From NCBI GenBank assembly GCA_001899775.1, contig MKWN01000033.1, forward strand, positions 77,526-114,458: a stretch of DNA of 36,933 nt. The letters are read 5' to 3'. Below, piece after piece: positions 27,403 to 35,190 of this stretch. The DNA comes from Thiobacillus sp. 65-29 (GTDB lineage Bacteria > Pseudomonadota > Gammaproteobacteria > Burkholderiales > Thiobacillaceae). The translations under genes were made by a program, and so were the position numbers. The notes below the pieces were generated by a model. The model had not been told where the DNA came from. It ran no database searches and saw only the letters and a program-made list of their open reading frames with translations. Within the stretch, counting starts at the first letter, position 1. Each line of letters begins with the position of its first letter.

Positions 27403-27503
27403 GCTTCCCTCCGCAGTCCAAATGCTGAATGGATTATCGCGCAGCCGCGACCTGTGCGACAGCCCGGCGTAAACTGTCGGTTGTATCGACCCCGGAGTGC
27501 CCC

Positions 27504-27923
27504 ATGCCCGCATCGCCCAAACCCCTCACCGAAGCCGCCCTGCTGAAAATGCCGGACGCCGCCTACATGAATGCCGCGCAGCTGGCGTTCTTCCGCGCGC
27601 GGCTCCAGGTTCTGCGCGAGGAAATGCTCGACAACGCAGCGGACACCGGTGCGCATCTGAAGGAGAGCGAGAATGTCTCCGACCCCAGCGACCGCGCCAC
27701 GGTCGAGGAGGAGCACCAGCTCGAACAGCGCGTGCGCGACCGCGAACGCAAGCTGCTGAAGAAGATCGACCAGGCACTGGCGCGCATCGACAACGGCGAC
27801 TACGGCTGGTGCCTCGAAACCGGCGACCCCATCGGCCTGCCGCGCCTGCTCGCCCGCCCTACCGCGGAATACTCGATCGAGGCGCAGGCGCGCCACGAGC
27901 AGCTGGAACGGCTGCGCGCCTGA
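27504..27923 (+). CDS. DksA-family transcription factor lacking the zinc-finger cysteines (DksA2-like)
   Basis: DksA enters the RNA polymerase secondary channel and, with ppGpp, controls stringent promoters. The 139-residue protein keeps the coiled-coil tip DPSDRA (D60, D63, A65), equivalent to the D-x-x-D-x-A tip needed for activity. The four zinc-binding positions are C103, T106, S124 and A127, with standard spacing, so only one cysteine of four remains. This resembles the zinc-independent DksA paralogs found in zinc-limitation regulons. The ATG at 27504 follows CGGAG. A cobW-like gene begins 11 nt after its stop. A normal four-cysteine DksA is expected elsewhere in the genome. Confidence 0.88.
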   Translation: MPASPKPLTEAALLKMPDAAYMNAAQLAFFRARLQVLREEMLDNAADTGAHLKESENVSDPSDRATVEEEHQLEQRVRDRERKLLKKIDQALARIDNGDYGWCLETGDPIGLPRLLARPTAEYSIEAQARHEQLERLRA

Positions 27924-27934
27924 CCGCCGCCGGC

Positions 27935-28972
27935 ATGGACACGGACGCCCCGCTTCCCGTTACCCTGCTGACCGGGTTTCTGGGCAGCGGCAAGACCACG
28001 CTGCTCAACCAGGTGGTGCGCCGGCTGCCGCGCACCGCGATCCTCATGAACGAGTTCGGTGCGGTTGCGCTCGACCACCAATTGCTGCAGGAAATGGACG
28101 GTCCCATGGCACTGCTGTCCGGCGGCTGCGTGTGCTGCACCATTTCCGGCAGCCTGTCGCCGACGCTGAAGAACCTGTGGATGGCGCGCAAGAACGGCGA
28201 CATTCCGGCGTTCGAGCGTGCCATCATCGAGACCACCGGCATCGCCGACCCGACAGCGGTGCTCGACAATCTGCTGCACGATCCCTGGGTGCGCGCGCGT
28301 TTCCGTCTCGACGGCGTGATCACCCTGGTCGACGCGCTGTTCGGCATGGGGCAGCTCGACGCGCATTTCGAGGCGGTGAAGCAGGTTGCGGTGGCCGACC
28401 GGCTGTTCCTCACCAAGACCGACCTCGCGCCGGCGGACAGCTTGGCGGCGCTGCGCGCGCGGCTCACTGAACTGAATCCCGGCGCCGATATCGTCACCGT
28501 GACCCACGGCGACATCGACCCGGCGGCGATCCGCAACCTCGGCCTGTGGAACGCCGACACACAAAAGCTCGAAGCCGCGCGCTGGCTGAATCCGCAACGC
28601 TATCGCCCGGCGCGCGCGTCGCCGTTCGGCGGCACGCCCGCCGGGCACGACACGCGCATCCGCGCCTTCTCGGTGGTGCTCGACGAAGCGCTCGACCGCT
28701 TCGGTCTCACCGCCGCGCTCGACATGCTGCTGTCGTTCCGCGCGGAAAACCTGCTGCGCTTCAAGGCGATCGTCCACGTCAGGGACGAACCGCTGCCGGT
28801 GGTGCTGCACGGCGTGCAGCACGTGCTGTATCCAGAAACCCGCCTCGACGCCTGGCCCGACGACGAGCGCCGCAGCCGCTTCGTCTTCATCGTGCGCGAC
28901 CTCGATCCGGCCTTTGTCGAAAAGCTGCTCGCCGAATTCGCCGGCGCCGCGGCCGGAAGCCTTGCGCCGTGA
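27935..28972 (+). CDS. COG0523/CobW-family GTPase (putative metal chaperone)
   Basis: COG0523 GTPases deliver metals; several (ZigA, YciC, ZNG1) work in zinc starvation. The 345-residue protein has Walker A GFLGSGKT (14-21), NEFG, the metal-binding CxCC motif as CVCC (65-68), [10 protein letters not shown], a TKTD base-recognition motif in place of NKxD and a C-terminal CobW_C domain (about 225-335). The ATG at 27935 is 11 nt after the dksA-like stop. Cobalamin genes are absent nearby, whereas a zinc-type binding protein and permease follow, so a zinc role is favoured over cobalt. That assignment is inference from context. Confidence 0.88.
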   Translation: MDTDAPLPVTLLTGFLGSGKTTLLNQVVRRLPRTAILMNEFGAVALDHQLLQEMDGPMALLSGGCVCCTISGSLSPTLKNLWMARKNGDIPAFERAIIETTGIADPTAVLDNLLHDPWVRARFRLDGVITLVDALFGMGQLDAHFEAVKQVAVADRLFLTKTDLAPADSLAALRARLTELNPGADIVTVTHGDIDPAAIRNLGLWNADTQKLEAARWLNPQRYRPARASPFGGTPAGHDTRIRAFSVVLDEALDRFGLTAALDMLLSFRAENLLRFKAIVHVRDEPLPVVLHGVQHVLYPETRLDAWPDDERRSRFVFIVRDLDPAFVEKLLAEFAGAAAGSLAP

Positions 28973-29214
28973 ACCCTGGACAGCGCCTGCTGATCGGCCT
29001 CATCCGTGGCTACCAGCTCCTGCTTTCGCCCTGGCTCGGGCGGCAGTGCCGGTTCCTGCCCACCTGCTCGGAATACAGCAAGGAGGCGATCGCAAAGCAC
29101 GGCGCCCTGAAGGGCGGCTGGCTCGCCGTCCGTCGCATCGGTCGCTGTCGCCCGGGCTGCGCGCACGGCTACGATCCCGTGCCACCGGTCGAGCCGCGCG
29201 ACGAACAGGGATAG
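28969..29214 (+). CDS. yidD: Membrane protein insertion efficiency factor YidD
   Basis: The 81-residue protein has the full YidD signature: [28 protein letters not shown] followed by [21 protein letters not shown]-x-D-P-V-P and conserved cysteines C27, C33, C60 and C64. These small membrane-associated proteins help YidC insert membrane proteins. The start is a GTG that overlaps the TGA of the CobW-like gene (GTGA). yidD usually sits between rnpA and yidC, so this location is unusual and the gene may be a second copy specialised for this operon. Confidence 0.88.
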   Translation: MNPGQRLLIGLIRGYQLLLSPWLGRQCRFLPTCSEYSKEAIAKHGALKGGWLAVRRIGRCRPGCAHGYDPVPPVEPRDEQG

Positions 29215-29215
29215 A

Positions 29216-29512
29216 ATGCGCCCCATGTCGTCGCGCCGCGCCCTGTCCTGGCTGCTTGCCCTGTGTCTGCTTGTCGGACAGGTGGCGGCGTTCGCCCATG
29301 CACTTGGCCACCTCGATCCGCACGGCACGGCACCCGATCACGTGTGCGAGCTGTGCGTGGCGCACGCGCAGCTCGGCAGCGCGCTGCCCGGCAAGCTTTT
29401 CCTGCCGCAGACCGCGGCCGCGCCCTTCATCCTCGCGCCGACCGCGCCGCTGCCGCACGCCCGCCTCTCCGTTCGCCACGCCGCCGCGCGCGCGCCGCCC
29501 GCTTCCGTCTGA
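29216..29512 (+). CDS. DUF2946-like small exported protein
   Basis: The 98-residue product has an N-terminal hydrophobic signal or anchor (about 8-27) and then a short segment rich in potential metal ligands: HALGHLDPHG and HVCELCVAHAQL with a CxxC. This resembles DUF2946 proteins, which often lie near metal-transport genes. The ATG at 29216 has a CAGGGA site 5 nt upstream. A second in-frame ATG at 29225 lies 7 nt after a TAGAAT box, so either may be used. It follows yidD by one base. Metal binding is inferred and the family function is unknown. Confidence 0.7.
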   Translation: MRPMSSRRALSWLLALCLLVGQVAAFAHALGHLDPHGTAPDHVCELCVAHAQLGSALPGKLFLPQTAAAPFILAPTAPLPHARLSVRHAAARAPPASV

Positions 29513-29585
29513 AAAAAAGCCGCCTTGCCTGTCCGCCTGCGCCCTGCGCGGCGGAGCGTCCGCTATTTCTTCGACGGAATCCCTC

Positions 29586-30908
29586 ATGCTTCGAACCACC
29601 CTGCTCGCAGCCGCGCTGAGCGCTGCGTTTCCCGCCTTCGCGCAGTCCGAACTCGACACCCTGCGCGCCGAACTGAACGACCTGAAAACCAGCTACGAGG
29701 CGCGCATCGCCGCGCTCGAAGCGCGTATCCGCGAGGCTGCGGCGCAGCCGGCCGCGCCGGGCGACACGGCGCGCACCGCCGACGGTTTCAACCCGCAGAT
29801 CTCGCTCATCCTGCAGGGGCGCTACGCCCACCTCGGCGACCCCGAACACCGCGGGATCGCCGGTTTCCTGCCGGCCGGCCACGCGCACGGCACACCGCGC
29901 GGTTTCTCGCTCGACCACACCGAGCTCGCGATATCGGCGAGCGTCGATCCCTACTTCGACGGTTATCTCAATCTCGCCCTCGCCGACGAGGAAGTGGACG
30001 TCGAGGAAGCCTGGTTCCGCACCACCGCGCTCGGCCACGGCCTGACCGTGAAAGGCGGGCGCTTTCTCTCCGCACTGGGCTACCAGAACGAACGCCATCC
30101 GCACGCCTGGGACTTTGCCGACAACACTCTCATGTACCGCGCGCTGTTCGGCGAGGCCTACGCGCATGACGGCGTGCAGGTGAAATGGGTGGCGCCGACC
30201 GAACGCTTCGCCGAGTTCGGTGCGGAAGCGGGACGCGGTGCGGCGTTTCCCGGCACCGACCGCAACCGCAACGGCGCCGGCGCCTACAGCCTGTTCGCCC
30301 ATACCGGCGGCGACCTTGGCGCTTCGCACAGCTGGCGCGCCGGGCTGTCCCGGCTCTACACCCGCGCCGAGGCGCGCGCAGGCGAAGTCGAGGATCTGAC
30401 CGACACCGAGGCGATGACCTTCTTCAGCGGCCGCAGCCGCACCTGGATCGCGGACTTCGTGTGGAAGTGGGCGCCCGATGGCAATGCGTACGAACGCAAT
30501 TTCAGCTTCGCCACCGAGTATTTCCGCCGCGACGAGCGCGGCGATCTCACCTGCGCCGACAACAGTGCCGCGGGGGGTGCGTGCGGCGACAGCACGGACG
30601 CCTATCGCGCGCGCCAGTCGGGCTATTACGCGCAGGCCGTGTATCAGTTCATGCCACGCTGGCGCACCGGCTACCGCTACGACCGCCTGGACCCCGGCCA
30701 CGTCGAGCTGGGCGCCAACGAGGCGTTCCTGCCGCTCAGCACCCACCGCCCGACACGCCACACGCTGATGGTCGATTATTCGCCGTCGGAATTCTCGCGC
30801 CTGCGCCTGCAGTATGCGAAGGACAGATCGATGGAAAACCAGGACGAGAACCAGTGGATCGTGCAGTACATCCACAGTCTCGGCCCGCACGGCGCGCACC
30901 GGTTCTGA
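29586..30908 (+). CDS. Outer-membrane beta-barrel protein with N-terminal coiled coil (zinc-locus porin type)
   Basis: The 440-residue protein has a signal peptide (about 1-19, cut at AFA-QS), a short coiled coil (about 20-55, LRAELNDLKTSYEARIAALEARIREA) and then a barrel of alternating strands opening with FNPQISLILQGRYAHLGD. No TonB box or plug was seen, so it looks like a porin rather than a TonB-dependent receptor. A His-rich loop (GFLPAGHAHG) could attract metal. I associate this type of sequence with zinc-transport loci from memory, not from a search. It lies 73 nt after the DUF2946-like gene and 10 nt before the metal-binding protein gene. Confidence 0.75.
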   Translation: MLRTTLLAAALSAAFPAFAQSELDTLRAELNDLKTSYEARIAALEARIREAAAQPAAPGDTARTADGFNPQISLILQGRYAHLGDPEHRGIAGFLPAGHAHGTPRGFSLDHTELAISASVDPYFDGYLNLALADEEVDVEEAWFRTTALGHGLTVKGGRFLSALGYQNERHPHAWDFADNTLMYRALFGEAYAHDGVQVKWVAPTERFAEFGAEAGRGAAFPGTDRNRNGAGAYSLFAHTGGDLGASHSWRAGLSRLYTRAEARAGEVEDLTDTEAMTFFSGRSRTWIADFVWKWAPDGNAYERNFSFATEYFRRDERGDLTCADNSAAGGACGDSTDAYRARQSGYYAQAVYQFMPRWRTGYRYDRLDPGHVELGANEAFLPLSTHRPTRHTLMVDYSPSEFSRLRLQYAKDRSMENQDENQWIVQYIHSLGPHGAHRF

Positions 30909-30918
30909 GGTGTGGATC

Positions 30919-31815
30919 ATGAAGCGACTCCTGCTCCTGTTCATACTCTGTCTGCCCTGCGGCGCCGAGGCCGCGCTCAACGTCTTCGCCTGCGAACCCG
31001 AATGGGCCGCGCTCGCCGGTGAAATCGGCGGCGACGCGGTGCGCGTCTACAGCGCCACCACCGCGCGCCAGGATCCACACCGCATCGAGGCGCGCCCGAG
31101 TCTCATCGCGCAGATGCGGCGTGCCGACCTGGTGGTGTGCAGCGGCGCCGGCCTGGAGGACGGCTGGCTGCCGGTGCTATTGCGCGAAGCCGGCAATGCC
31201 GGCGTGCAACGTGGCCGTCCCGGCCACTTCGAGGTCGCACGCTACGTCACGCTGCTGGAAAAACCGGCAGTGCTCGACCGCGCCGAGGGCGACGTTCACG
31301 CCGACGGCAACCCGCACGTGCACACCGACCCGCGCAACATCGCCCGCGTCGGCGCGGCGCTGGCGGCGCGCATGGGTGAACTCGACCCGGCGACGGCGAG
31401 CCGCTACCAGGCGCGCTGGCAGGATTTCTCCACACGCTGGAATGCCGCCATCGCGCGCTGGAGCCAGCGTGCGGTGCCGATGAAAGACATGTCGGTGGCG
31501 GTACAGCACAAATCGTTCAGCTATCTCATCGCCTGGCTCGGGCTGCGCGAGGTCGCCACGCTCGAACCCAAGCCCGGCGTGGAACCCTCGCTCACCCATC
31601 TCGCGCGGGTGGCGGCACAGTTGCAGGCCACGCCCGCGCGCGCCGTGCTGCGCGCAACCTACCAGAGCCCGCGCCCCGCCGACTGGCTCGCCGCGCGCGC
31701 CGGCATTCCCGCGCTGGCGCTGCCCTACACCGTCGGCGGCAGCGCGCGCGCGGCGGATCTCTTCGGTCTGTTCGACGAGACGCTTGATCTCCTGTTGCAG
31801 GCAGCGACGCGATGA
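30919..31815 (+). CDS. Metal ABC transporter periplasmic binding protein (ZnuA-like, cluster 9)
   Basis: This is a periplasmic zinc- or manganese-type binding protein for an ABC importer. The 298-residue protein has a signal peptide (about 1-18, cut at AEA). Likely ligands stand at family positions: H54 (DPHRIEARP), H133 in the short NPHVHTDP segment, H197 (VQHKSF) and acidic D280 near the end. The His-rich loop of classical ZnuA is reduced to DVHADGNPHVH. The ATG at 30919 is 10 nt after the porin stop. Its stop overlaps the permease start by four bases. Zinc is favoured by the neighbouring COG0523 and DksA2-like genes, but the metal is not proven. Confidence 0.87.
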   Translation: MKRLLLLFILCLPCGAEAALNVFACEPEWAALAGEIGGDAVRVYSATTARQDPHRIEARPSLIAQMRRADLVVCSGAGLEDGWLPVLLREAGNAGVQRGRPGHFEVARYVTLLEKPAVLDRAEGDVHADGNPHVHTDPRNIARVGAALAARMGELDPATASRYQARWQDFSTRWNAAIARWSQRAVPMKDMSVAVQHKSFSYLIAWLGLREVATLEPKPGVEPSLTHLARVAAQLQATPARAVLRATYQSPRPADWLAARAGIPALALPYTVGGSARAADLFGLFDETLDLLLQAATR

Positions 31816-32579
31816 AAGGCGACGACGCGCTCCTTCTCGTCTGGCCCTTCCTCACCGGCCTGCTGGTACTCTCCACCCACGTCCCGCTGGGGCGTCGCGT
31901 GCTGACGCGCGGCATCATCTTTCTCGACCTCGCGGTAGCGCAGCTCGCCGTGCTCGGGGTGATCGCCGCGCACGCGTTCGAACTCGGCGATGGCGCACTC
32001 GCCACGCAGTTCGCCGCGGCGACCGCGGCGCTTGCAGGCGCGCTCGGACTCGCCGCGTGCGAGACGCGCTGGCCGCAGTTGCAGGAAGCACTGATCGGCT
32101 CGGCCTTCGTCGTCGCCGCAAGCCTTGCCATTCTCTTGCTCGCCGGCGACCCGCACGGCGGCGAACATCTGGCTGAACTGCTGAGTGGACAGATCCTGTG
32201 GGCGACGCCGGCGCAGGCCGGCCGCCTCGCCGCCCTGTATGGTCCCCTGCTCGCCGTGCTGGCGTGGCGCGGCGCGCGCCTGGGCACCTACGGCTTTTAT
32301 GTGCTGTTTGCACTGGCCATCACCGCGTCGGTACAGCTGGTCGGTGTGTATCTGGTGTTCGCCAGCCTGATCCTGCCGGCGCTCGCGGTGCGTCATTTGG
32401 CCGCGCCGGCCGCCCTCGCCGGCGGTTGGCTGCTCGGCGCACTCGGCTATGCTGCCGGCCTGGCGGCGTCGCTCCTGCTGGACTGGCCCGCCGGCCCCGC
32501 GGTGGTCGTGGCGCTGGCCGTGGTCGCGCTGCTCGCCGGCACCGCCCGCACGGTTGCCGGAAACCGGCGTCAGCGCTAG
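31812..32579 (+). CDS. Metal ABC transporter permease (ABC-3/ZnuB-like family)
   Basis: This integral membrane subunit is predicted to carry the metal delivered by the preceding binding protein. The 255-residue protein has about seven to eight hydrophobic segments and the family features GIIFLDLAVAQLAVLG near 34-49 and SVQLVGVYLVFASLILPALAVRH in the C-terminal half. It overlaps the binding-protein gene by ATGA. No ABC ATPase gene lies in this cluster or elsewhere in the window, so the energising subunit must come from another locus. It ends the putative seven-gene operon; the next gene follows after 34 nt. Confidence 0.88.
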   Translation: MKGDDALLLVWPFLTGLLVLSTHVPLGRRVLTRGIIFLDLAVAQLAVLGVIAAHAFELGDGALATQFAAATAALAGALGLAACETRWPQLQEALIGSAFVVAASLAILLLAGDPHGGEHLAELLSGQILWATPAQAGRLAALYGPLLAVLAWRGARLGTYGFYVLFALAITASVQLVGVYLVFASLILPALAVRHLAAPAALAGGWLLGALGYAAGLAASLLLDWPAGPAVVVALAVVALLAGTARTVAGNRRQR

Positions 32580-32613
32580 TATCTGCATCCGTACCTCATC
32601 AGGTCCCAATTCC

Positions 32614-33732
32614 GTGGCGCTTCCGTTTTTCGGCAAAAAGAAGGACAAGGCTCCGCCGCCCAAACCCGCGGCGCGACCCGCCGCGACACCGTCGCCTGCC
32701 GAGACGCCGCCGACCGAAACCCTGCTGACCATGGAAATGGGGGGCACCGGCATCGTCGTCGAGGAAACCAGCGGCGCACCCGAGTCACCGGTCGACGAGG
32801 CGGCGATCCTCTACGCCAGCGGCCAGGCCGACGCCGCCGAACAGTTGCTGCGTGGCGTACTCACCCAGGGCGACCGCCGCGCCTGGCACATGCTGTTCGA
32901 CCTCTTTCGCGTGCGCAACCAGGAAAAGGAATTCGAGCAGCTCGCGCTGGACTACGCCGTGCGCTTCGAGACCTCGCCGCCGGTGTGGCAGAGCCTCGCA
33001 CCCGCGGCGGCGGCCAAGCCCCAGGCACAGACCGAAAGCCTCGAACTGCCGGGACTTCTCGACAAGAACGCGGCCGCCACGCTGCGTGATGGCATCGGCG
33101 CCATGCCGAAAGCCGCGGTCGTGCGCGTCAACTTCTCACATATCGAAATGATCGACGAAGGCGGCGCGGAAGCGTGCACCGAAATCCTCGCCGCCGCACG
33201 CAAGGCCAAGCGCAAGTTCCAGGTCAGCGGCGTGGATCGTCTGATCGCCCTGCTGCAGGATCTCACACGCGCCACGCATAGCCGCGCGGGCCACTGGCTG
33301 CTGCTGCTCGAGCTCTACCAGACCCTCGGTCAGCAGGATGCCTTCGAGGATCTCGCCGTCGATTACGCGGTGCGCTTCGAAGTGTCACCGCCGTCGTGGG
33401 CCGCGGTGCAGGCCGCGGAGGTGGTGCAGACGGCACCCGTCGCGCCCGCCGACGACGCGCTCAGACTGTCCGGCGAAATCACCCCGGCCAACGACAGCGC
33501 GCTGCAGCAGGTCGGCGGCTACGCCGCCACCCACACGGAGGTGATCGTCGACCTGTCCGAGGTCACCCGCGTCGACTACGGCAGCGTCAGCCAGTTCATC
33601 AGCGTACTCATGCAATGCCTCGGCAGCGGCAAGAGCATCACCCTGCGCGGCCACAACGCCCTCATCCACGAACTGTTCCGGGTCATGGGCATCGACCAGC
33701 TGGCCCAGCTCATCCCGCACCAGCCCAGGTAG
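32614..33732 (+). CDS. Duplicated STAS-domain protein
   Basis: The 372-residue soluble protein starts at a GTG (32614, MALPFFGKKKDK); upstream in-frame codons lie inside the permease gene. After a Pro-rich linker (13-35) it has two similar modules, each a helical hairpin followed by a STAS-like fold. Hairpins at 91-125 (ending YAVRFETSPPVW) and 228-262 (ending YAVRFEVSPPSW) are near-identical in pattern. STAS folds lie at about 142-222 and 283-366 (VIVDLSEVTRVDYGSV). STAS domains act as switches in partner-binding systems such as anti-anti-sigma factors; the partner here is unknown. A phosphorylatable serine is not obvious in the first STAS domain. Confidence 0.78.
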   Translation: MALPFFGKKKDKAPPPKPAARPAATPSPAETPPTETLLTMEMGGTGIVVEETSGAPESPVDEAAILYASGQADAAEQLLRGVLTQGDRRAWHMLFDLFRVRNQEKEFEQLALDYAVRFETSPPVWQSLAPAAAAKPQAQTESLELPGLLDKNAAATLRDGIGAMPKAAVVRVNFSHIEMIDEGGAEACTEILAAARKAKRKFQVSGVDRLIALLQDLTRATHSRAGHWLLLLELYQTLGQQDAFEDLAVDYAVRFEVSPPSWAAVQAAEVVQTAPVAPADDALRLSGEITPANDSALQQVGGYAATHTEVIVDLSEVTRVDYGSVSQFISVLMQCLGSGKSITLRGHNALIHELFRVMGIDQLAQLIPHQPR

Positions 33733-33735
33733 CGC

Positions 33736-34323
33736 ATGTCCGACGCGCTCATCGCCGAGGCTGCGCTTGCCGCCGCGGTCGCATGGGGCGCCGGGCTGCG
33801 CCTGTACGCCGTGGCGCTGGTGCTCGGCCTGCTCGGGCGCTACGCGGGGTTCGATCTCCCGCACGCGCTGCAATGGCTGTCGCACCCGCTGGCGCTGGGT
33901 ATCGCCGGCCTGCTCACGCTGGCCGAATTCGTCGGCGACAAGATTCCGCTCGTCGACAGCGCCTCCGACACCGTGCAGACCTTCATTCGCATTCCCGCCG
34001 GCGCGGCGCTCGCCGCAGCCTTTTTCGGCGACAGCGGCGGCGCGGCGCAGACCCTGGCGGCCCTGTTCGGCGGCGGCATCGCGGCCGGCAGCCATATCGC
34101 CAAGGCCGGCGCGCGCGCCTTCATCAACACCTCGCCCGAACCGGTGAGCAACGTCGCCGCCTCGTTCGGCGAAGATGCCCTGCTCGGTGGCGGCCTGTGG
34201 CTCGCTATCGTCCATCCGCTGATTTTCCTCGCTGCCCTCGGTGCATTCCTGCTGGCGGCGGTCTGGCTCGCACGGCGCCTGTGGCGCTGGCTGCGGTCGC
34301 CCCCAGCACCGCGCCGCGTATAA
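33736..34323 (+). CDS. DUF4126 domain membrane protein
   Basis: The 195-residue protein is largely hydrophobic with Gly/Ala-rich helices: AAVAWGAGLRLYAVALVLGLLGR near the start, a central GDKIPLVDSASDTVQTFIRIPAGAALAA and SPEPVSNVAASFGED, patterns typical of DUF4126. Function is unknown. The ATG at 33736 is 3 nt after the STAS-protein stop, so they are likely co-transcribed. The TAA stop lies within the ATAAT target duplication of the inserted element, so insertion did not change the protein. Confidence 0.85.
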   Translation: MSDALIAEAALAAAVAWGAGLRLYAVALVLGLLGRYAGFDLPHALQWLSHPLALGIAGLLTLAEFVGDKIPLVDSASDTVQTFIRIPAGAALAAAFFGDSGGAAQTLAALFGGGIAAGSHIAKAGARAFINTSPEPVSNVAASFGEDALLGGGLWLAIVHPLIFLAALGAFLLAAVWLARRLWRWLRSPPAPRRV

Positions 34324-34324
34324 T

Positions 34325-34615
34325 CCTAAAAACCGCAGTTGACCGCTCCATTCCCTTATGAACATCGTATGACTGGTGAATTTTCAGGCTTTATTCGCCG
34401 CCACCTGTTGGGTGAGACCGCTACGCACCCGCTGGCACGCCGGCTCACGCACCTGCCTTTGCACCCGCAAGGGGCAGGCCGGATTCGTAAAGCCGCTTGC
34501 GCGGCAACGACTCCGCACTCGCGCCTCCTTGCAGGCCCCGGCCTGCGGCGTCGTTGCTTCGCGGCAGGCACGCGATCCGACGCACCATCGGGCGCGTCCA
34601 ACTGCGGTTTTTAGG
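34325..34615. mobile_element. 291-bp MITE-like element inserted in the hslV promoter
   Basis: The element has perfect 17-bp terminal inverted repeats (CCTAAAAACCGCAGTTG at 34325-34341, complement at 34599-34615). It is flanked by a direct 5-bp duplication ATAAT (34320-34324 and 34616-34620), as expected of transposition. It has no transposase, so it is non-autonomous. Left of it the sequence reads TATAAT, and right of it GATAAT, so it appears to have landed in the -10 box of hslV. A decayed relative lies at 1618-1814. The parent transposon is not identified. Confidence 0.82.
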
Positions 34616-34620
34616 ATAAT
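34615..34620 (+). promoter_or_regulatory. Candidate hslV -10 box (GATAAT) rebuilt at the element edge
   Basis: GATAAT combines the last base of the inserted element with the ATAAT duplication and lies 7 nt before the hslV ATG. A transcript from it would be nearly leaderless. No good -35 lies within the element end. Confidence 0.4.
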
Positions 34621-34627
34621 TCCACGC

Positions 34628-35173
34628 ATGGAACAATATCGCGGCACCACCATCCTCTCCGTGCGCCGGGGGGCAAACGTCGCCCTCGGCGGCGACGGCC
34701 AGGTCACGCTCGGCAACGTCGTCATCAAGGCCAGTGCGCGCAAGGTGCGCCGCCTGCACCAGGACAAGGTGCTCGCCGGTTTCGCCGGCGGCACCGCCGA
34801 CGCCTTCACCCTGTTCGAACGCTTCGAGGCCAAGCTCGACAAGCATTCCGGCCACCTGCTGCGCAGCGCGGTCGAGCTCGCCAAGGACTGGCGCACCGAC
34901 CGCATGCTGCGGCGTCTGGAAGCCATGCTGGTCGTCGCCGATAGCGAGCACTCGCTCATCATTACCGGCAACGGCGACGTGCTGGAGCCCGAACACGGCA
35001 TCGCCGCCATCGGCTCCGGCGGCCCCTACGCCCAGGCCGCCGCACTGGCCCTGCTGCACAACACCGACCTGCCCCCGCTTGAAATCGTGAAAAAAAGCCT
35101 CACCATCGCAGGGGATATCTGCATTTATTCGAACCAGAACCATGTGATCGAGGAACTGGGCGCTAGGGATTAG
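34628..35173 (+). CDS. hslV: ATP-dependent protease proteolytic subunit HslV (ClpQ)
   Basis: HslV forms the double-hexamer peptidase of the HslUV protease and uses an N-terminal threonine. The 181-residue product begins [15 protein letters not shown]; the active form must lose MEQYRG to expose T7, as in other betaproteobacterial HslV. Conserved regions include [15 protein letters not shown] and [17 protein letters not shown]. The last residues (GARD and the TAG) are encoded by the first heptamers of the CTAG repeat array, so the C-terminus has been altered by the repeat. hslU follows after an unusual 295-nt gap. Confidence 0.95.
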   Translation: MEQYRGTTILSVRRGANVALGGDGQVTLGNVVIKASARKVRRLHQDKVLAGFAGGTADAFTLFERFEAKLDKHSGHLLRSAVELAKDWRTDRMLRRLEAMLVVADSEHSLIITGNGDVLEPEHGIAAIGSGGPYAQAAALALLHNTDLPPLEIVKKSLTIAGDICIYSNQNHVIEELGARD

Positions 35174-35190
35174 GATCCAGGGGCTAGGAG
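35163..35190. repeat. Heptanucleotide CTAG array, left part, overlapping the hslV stop
   Basis: Four 7-bp units in register read CTAGGGA, TTAGGAT, CCAGGGG and CTAGGAG. The first includes the last hslV codons and the second the stop codon. The register resumes after the hairpin element (CTAGGGG, CCAGGGA at 35348-35361), as if the element split an older array. Confidence 0.65.

Noticed and set aside
34376-34627. Extended reading frame running through the MITE-like element into hslV
   Set aside because: The upstream part is element sequence; the family N-terminus MEQYRGTTI fixes the start at 34628.
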